DNA of 64,000 nucleotides from Branchiostoma floridae (lineage: Eukaryota; Chordata; Leptocardii; Amphioxiformes; Branchiostomatidae). The position numbers and the translations under genes are program-made. Positions 60,684 through 64,000 of this stretch are shown one piece after another. Every line of letters begins with the position of its first letter. The first letter of the stretch is position 1. The stretch covers positions 11,573,846 through 11,637,845 of the forward strand of contig NC_049983.1 in NCBI RefSeq assembly GCF_000003815.2. The letters run 5' to 3'. The notes beneath the pieces are model-generated. The model saw only the letters and a list, made by a program, of their open reading frames with translations. It ran no database searches and was not told the origin of the DNA.

Positions 60684-61238
60684 CTGTAAACGAGGCATGC
60701 CGAGAAAAAAAAGGTTACGAACAGGTCTTGCAAAAAATCGAGGGCTTTTTCATAGCATGATGTAGTGTATACTCACTTACAGATGATTACTTACTACTAA
60801 TTGGCTACAACCACAAGGTAGCGTAATATTCGTTAGAGATTACATGTATGTTGGTATGAAATATCATCTATCTTATAATCTTTCATAGGTGTGAAGTATC
60901 AACTGGAGGCCTAGGCCTATTCTGTATCGACGTTAGCAAAAAGTGTTTAGAGCGCTGCCGCTGCACTGACAACTGCTAACTCCTGTGAACCCTTGTTACA
61001 TGTTATTCATAAACATGTGCGATTTCTGGACAAAAATCAGACTCCCCATGGCCAGAACATTCAATGGTAGAAATGGAGTCTTGGCATACAGATATAGAGG
61101 TAGTTGCCCTTGTAATTGGTCTTATCTAAATTTATCCTTGGTGAAATTCATTTGAATTTAAGTACGTGAGTTCACAGTTTCACTCCCTCTATCCTTGTCT
61201 CTCAATATCTGATGCTTAGTTCTTGAACATGATCATAC

Positions 61239-61278
61239 ACACACGGACGCACGCACACACATACACATACACATATAC

Positions 61279-61342
<64 letters not shown>

Positions 61343-61345
61343 GCA
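61239..61345. repeat. (ACACAT)n microsatellite
   Basis: Long runs of ACACAT / CATACA hexanucleotide units continue into CA-rich sequence to about 61400. The open frames of VY/TY repeats on both strands here are artefacts of the repeat. Confidence 0.9.
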
Positions 61346-62159
61346 CGCGCGCAAACAAATACACACATCTCACACATATACACACACCTCGCACACACGC
61401 CTATATATGTCAGGATAGAGACCCCGCTTCTGGTAGAATCGCCGATTCTGCCGGCAGGGATCCCGTTCGGAGTCTCTACCGATACAGTCGCCAATTCTAT
61501 CAGTAGAGACTCTGATTGCATTTAGAATGATCTCTGTTGGGGCAATCACAAATCTCTTCTGAGAATATAGGTGATCTTTAGTCTGTAGATACAGTCTAAG
61601 AGTCTAGTGGTAGAAAATTTGTGATATCTTGTTGCCATGCTTGTATTGTACCGTATACGTAATTCAGCTTCTGGCTGCGAAGTATCACGTTTTTATTAAA
61701 CCATTCATTATCATTATTACATTGTTAAAATGCCATCAGGGTTACTGCTGAGGGATGCCAGCAATCTCAATAAAATTTACATTTTGGAAGAGTAAAAATC
61801 TCTACTTGCTAACCGTTGGTGCAGCGATTACGGTTTACATGTGTGCTTATTGTAGGGGGAGCCATTGTTTGGGGGGGGGGGGGTCATTCCTTTGTCTAGG
61901 AAATGGTCATATATCTGCTCCTCCTCTAGATGGGAGGGGGGGTGCATGTGACTAAATGCTCTAGAGGGGAGGGGAGGGGAGGGGAGAGGATTGTAGTTCT
62001 AAAGTTCTAGAGGTTGGGGCCTGCATGATGGTCGAACGTTATAGAGGAGAGGGGGTGTATCTCTAAATGACCATGGTATGTACCTTTTTTGCCAGTTCAA
62101 AATTCAATAATCATACATTACGCTGCTAGCCATTAATGCACTGCGCTGAAGGTAGTAAC

Positions 62160-62392
62160 GTATTTTAACAGCGCCACATATAAAGCACAGGCAGAAGGTA
62201 TACGTAGTCATTATACCTTCCCGAACGAAGTCAGGTACCCATTTTTTTACTCCTGGGCGGAGTGAGGAAGGTCATTTTAAGTGCAATTCCCAAGGGCACA
62301 ACGTCGGGGGCATGGTGAGTATCAAACTCGGGACCTCTAAGTTCTGAGCCCAACCCTCTACCAGTTAAGCCACATACGACGCCACGTTCGGG
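62160..62392 (-). mobile_element. tRNA-derived SINE (CCCTTGGGAAAGG-core family), copy 3
   Basis: On the minus strand the head has an A box TTAACTGGTAGAGGG (complement near 62354-62368) and a degraded B box. The body GCCCTTGGGAATTGCA and GGTACCTGACTTCG follow. It matches the copy at 38195-38410 over most of its length but is more eroded in the B box. Confidence 0.75.
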
Positions 62393-62424
62393 ATTTCTAC
62401 CAGTAAAATCGGCAATTTTGCTGA

Positions 62425-62562
62425 CAAACATACATACATACATACATACATACATACATAACGCTGCATACATACATACATATACATTCATACTTACATC
62501 ATACATACATACATACATACATACATACATTCATTCATACATATATACATATACATACATAT
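62425..62562. repeat. (ATAC)n microsatellite
   Basis: Three blocks of CATA tetranucleotide repeats are separated by short interruptions. They follow directly on the SINE head at about 62392. Confidence 0.9.
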
Positions 62563-64000
62563 AGACTGCTATCATAAAGCCTATGCAAAAGCTACGTGTG
62601 CAGTCGTTACAAGCGCGCTCCAGGTCCATTATTGTCCCCTTTTAACTTATATTCGGTCTCCATGGTAACGGACGTCATCGACAGACGTACAGATGCACCC
62701 TGAGTAGGTAGCTGTGGGAACATTTATGAGATTTACCCAAACACACATTAAATTATCAAAGCTCTGCGTTATTCCCGTGAATTGTGGCAGACCTACAAAC
62801 CTCGTCCCTGTGTGGTAAATTGCATATTTGCCTGACAATGAGGCACATTAGCTTCGCAGGCGGATAGTACAAGATAACATAATTTCTGACCCACTTCCGG
62901 TAATTGTAGAAAATTGCAAATGCGTGATGATGCATTTTAGGTCATATTCCGTCGGAATATGTTCATGTCTAAACTACGAACAGTCTAGTTTATCTTTTGC
63001 AAGGGCTGCGCTGTAGTGGTGGAGCTATTTTAATGCCGGGCTGGCATCAGGGTTCAGAACACGACGTCTGATCAGTAAAGGTCTTCGCACACTCCTTTGC
63101 CATGAGCTTAGGCGTGTTGAGCAGGCAATGTATGTGCACTGAGCAGGTTAACAGTTGAGTTGCTCATTGTACATGTCGGCCATGGTACGGTACAGCTACA
63201 TGTACAAGTTCGCGAATATTTAATGACTGTTCTTTATTTTCCTCTTAGTTTGTGGAAAGTTAGTCAAGATGAACCTCTGAAAAACAGTCCGCATGTGCAG
63301 AAAGCTGATGAACGCTTTGTATTCAGCTGCAGCTGGTTCCACTATGACATGTACACATAATTAACTTCTAATACATGTATCTATGCGATAGGAAATTAAT
63401 ATCTATAAAATCTATATGTATACGTGTTGTGATAAACGTTCAACGTCTTACAACAACCAGAAATAGTACTAGCAGTGGAAATCTTTTTTTAAGTGTCCTC
63501 GTGCCTGGTCCCCGTACGTAGTGATGGGCGTCATCCGATAAATGTCACGAGCCGAGCGATGGCGGAACAGGGCTAAGGGTTTTTTAGTTTCATTTATAGC
63601 GTCATCATTGTCCAATACACATGCCTAAGCATATGCTCATGTGAATTGCAGCCCACTAGGCATCCTCGTCAATGACACAATCACATGCAGCGATTTCACA
63701 GCGGTTTCTTTTAATACATGGTGATCAAAACAGCTACACAGAAAAAAGCATCTAAAATGTAAGAAAGAACATTGGAAATCCTTTGTCCCACGAGATGACA
63801 CTCAACAAATCACTTTGTATAATACGATATGTGGAACATTAAAATTGATAATGCTTTTTATAACTTCAACAAGGATTTGGCAGGTAGGTTGGATGAAAGC
63901 TCCTTGGTTTGATCCTGTGTATCTTTTATGTCGCCAATTGATGCCCAAAGGCTTATATAGCAAATAGACTAGAAAACATGTGATAGATGTGCATGCTTTG

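Larger units (their letters stand above)
60684..64000 (-). other. Upstream intron of the receptor gene; 5' exons not found
   Basis: The first visible LRR exon begins mid-codon, so coding exons must lie upstream on the minus strand. I found no LRR, LRR N-cap or signal-peptide exon between 60.7 and 64.0 kb. The stretch holds microsatellites and one SINE. The gene most likely continues beyond the right edge. Confidence 0.5.

Noticed and set aside
61216-61525. Open frames of about 100 codons on both strands
   Set aside because: They are translations of the (ACACAT)n microsatellite (VYVY/TYTY), not genes.

Overview
This window is metazoan genomic DNA. Genes are split into many short exons with GT/AG introns, and there is no operon-like layout. 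Cilium, E3-ligase, histone-transcription and receptor-kinase genes are mixed with SINEs, LINE tails and MITEs. Gene content and repeat style fit an invertebrate deuterostome, most likely a cephalochordate (amphioxus, Branchiostoma); the species assignment is inference. I assembled gene models by hand, joining exons whose splice phases agree; no alignment was run.

Layout: (1) 3.62-3.76 kb, minus strand: first coding exon of a NUAK/SNF1-like kinase; the rest runs off the left edge. Two perfect CArG boxes lie about 0.6 kb upstream. (2) 5.4-13.3 kb, plus strand: a complete 14-exon SHIPPO/STPG-repeat (ODF3-like) axonemal protein, about 482 aa. One of its introns carries a truncated non-LTR retrotransposon sitting inside a MITE. 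(3) 17.0-24.3 kb (5' UTR to 25.8 kb), minus strand: complete ARIH2 RBR ubiquitin ligase, 491 aa in 16 coding exons. (4) 26.2-34.7 kb, plus strand: complete NPAT homologue, 1340 aa in 13 exons, head to head with ARIH2 across about 0.4 kb. (5) 36.7-60.7 kb (5' end beyond the right edge), minus strand: 26 exons, at least 902 aa, of a receptor tyrosine kinase. Its ectodomain has leucine-rich repeats, an LRR C-cap, a short unassigned Cys-containing module and two Cys-rich GCC2/GCC3 (ephrin-receptor-like) modules. A transmembrane helix and an FGFR/VEGFR-like kinase follow.

The receptor is the most novel object here. Its domain order is not that of any vertebrate RTK family I know, and all exon joins preserve frame. 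The five genes have no shared pathway that I can infer. The one functional arrangement suggested is the ARIH2/NPAT bidirectional promoter.

Mobile DNA is dense: four tRNA-derived SINEs, several LINE 3' ends, about eight MITEs (two pairs share a family, two have clear 8-bp target duplications), a mariner-derived 871-bp fold-back element with TA duplications, and several minisatellites. One minisatellite, in a receptor intron, repeatedly copies the 3' splice site next to it.
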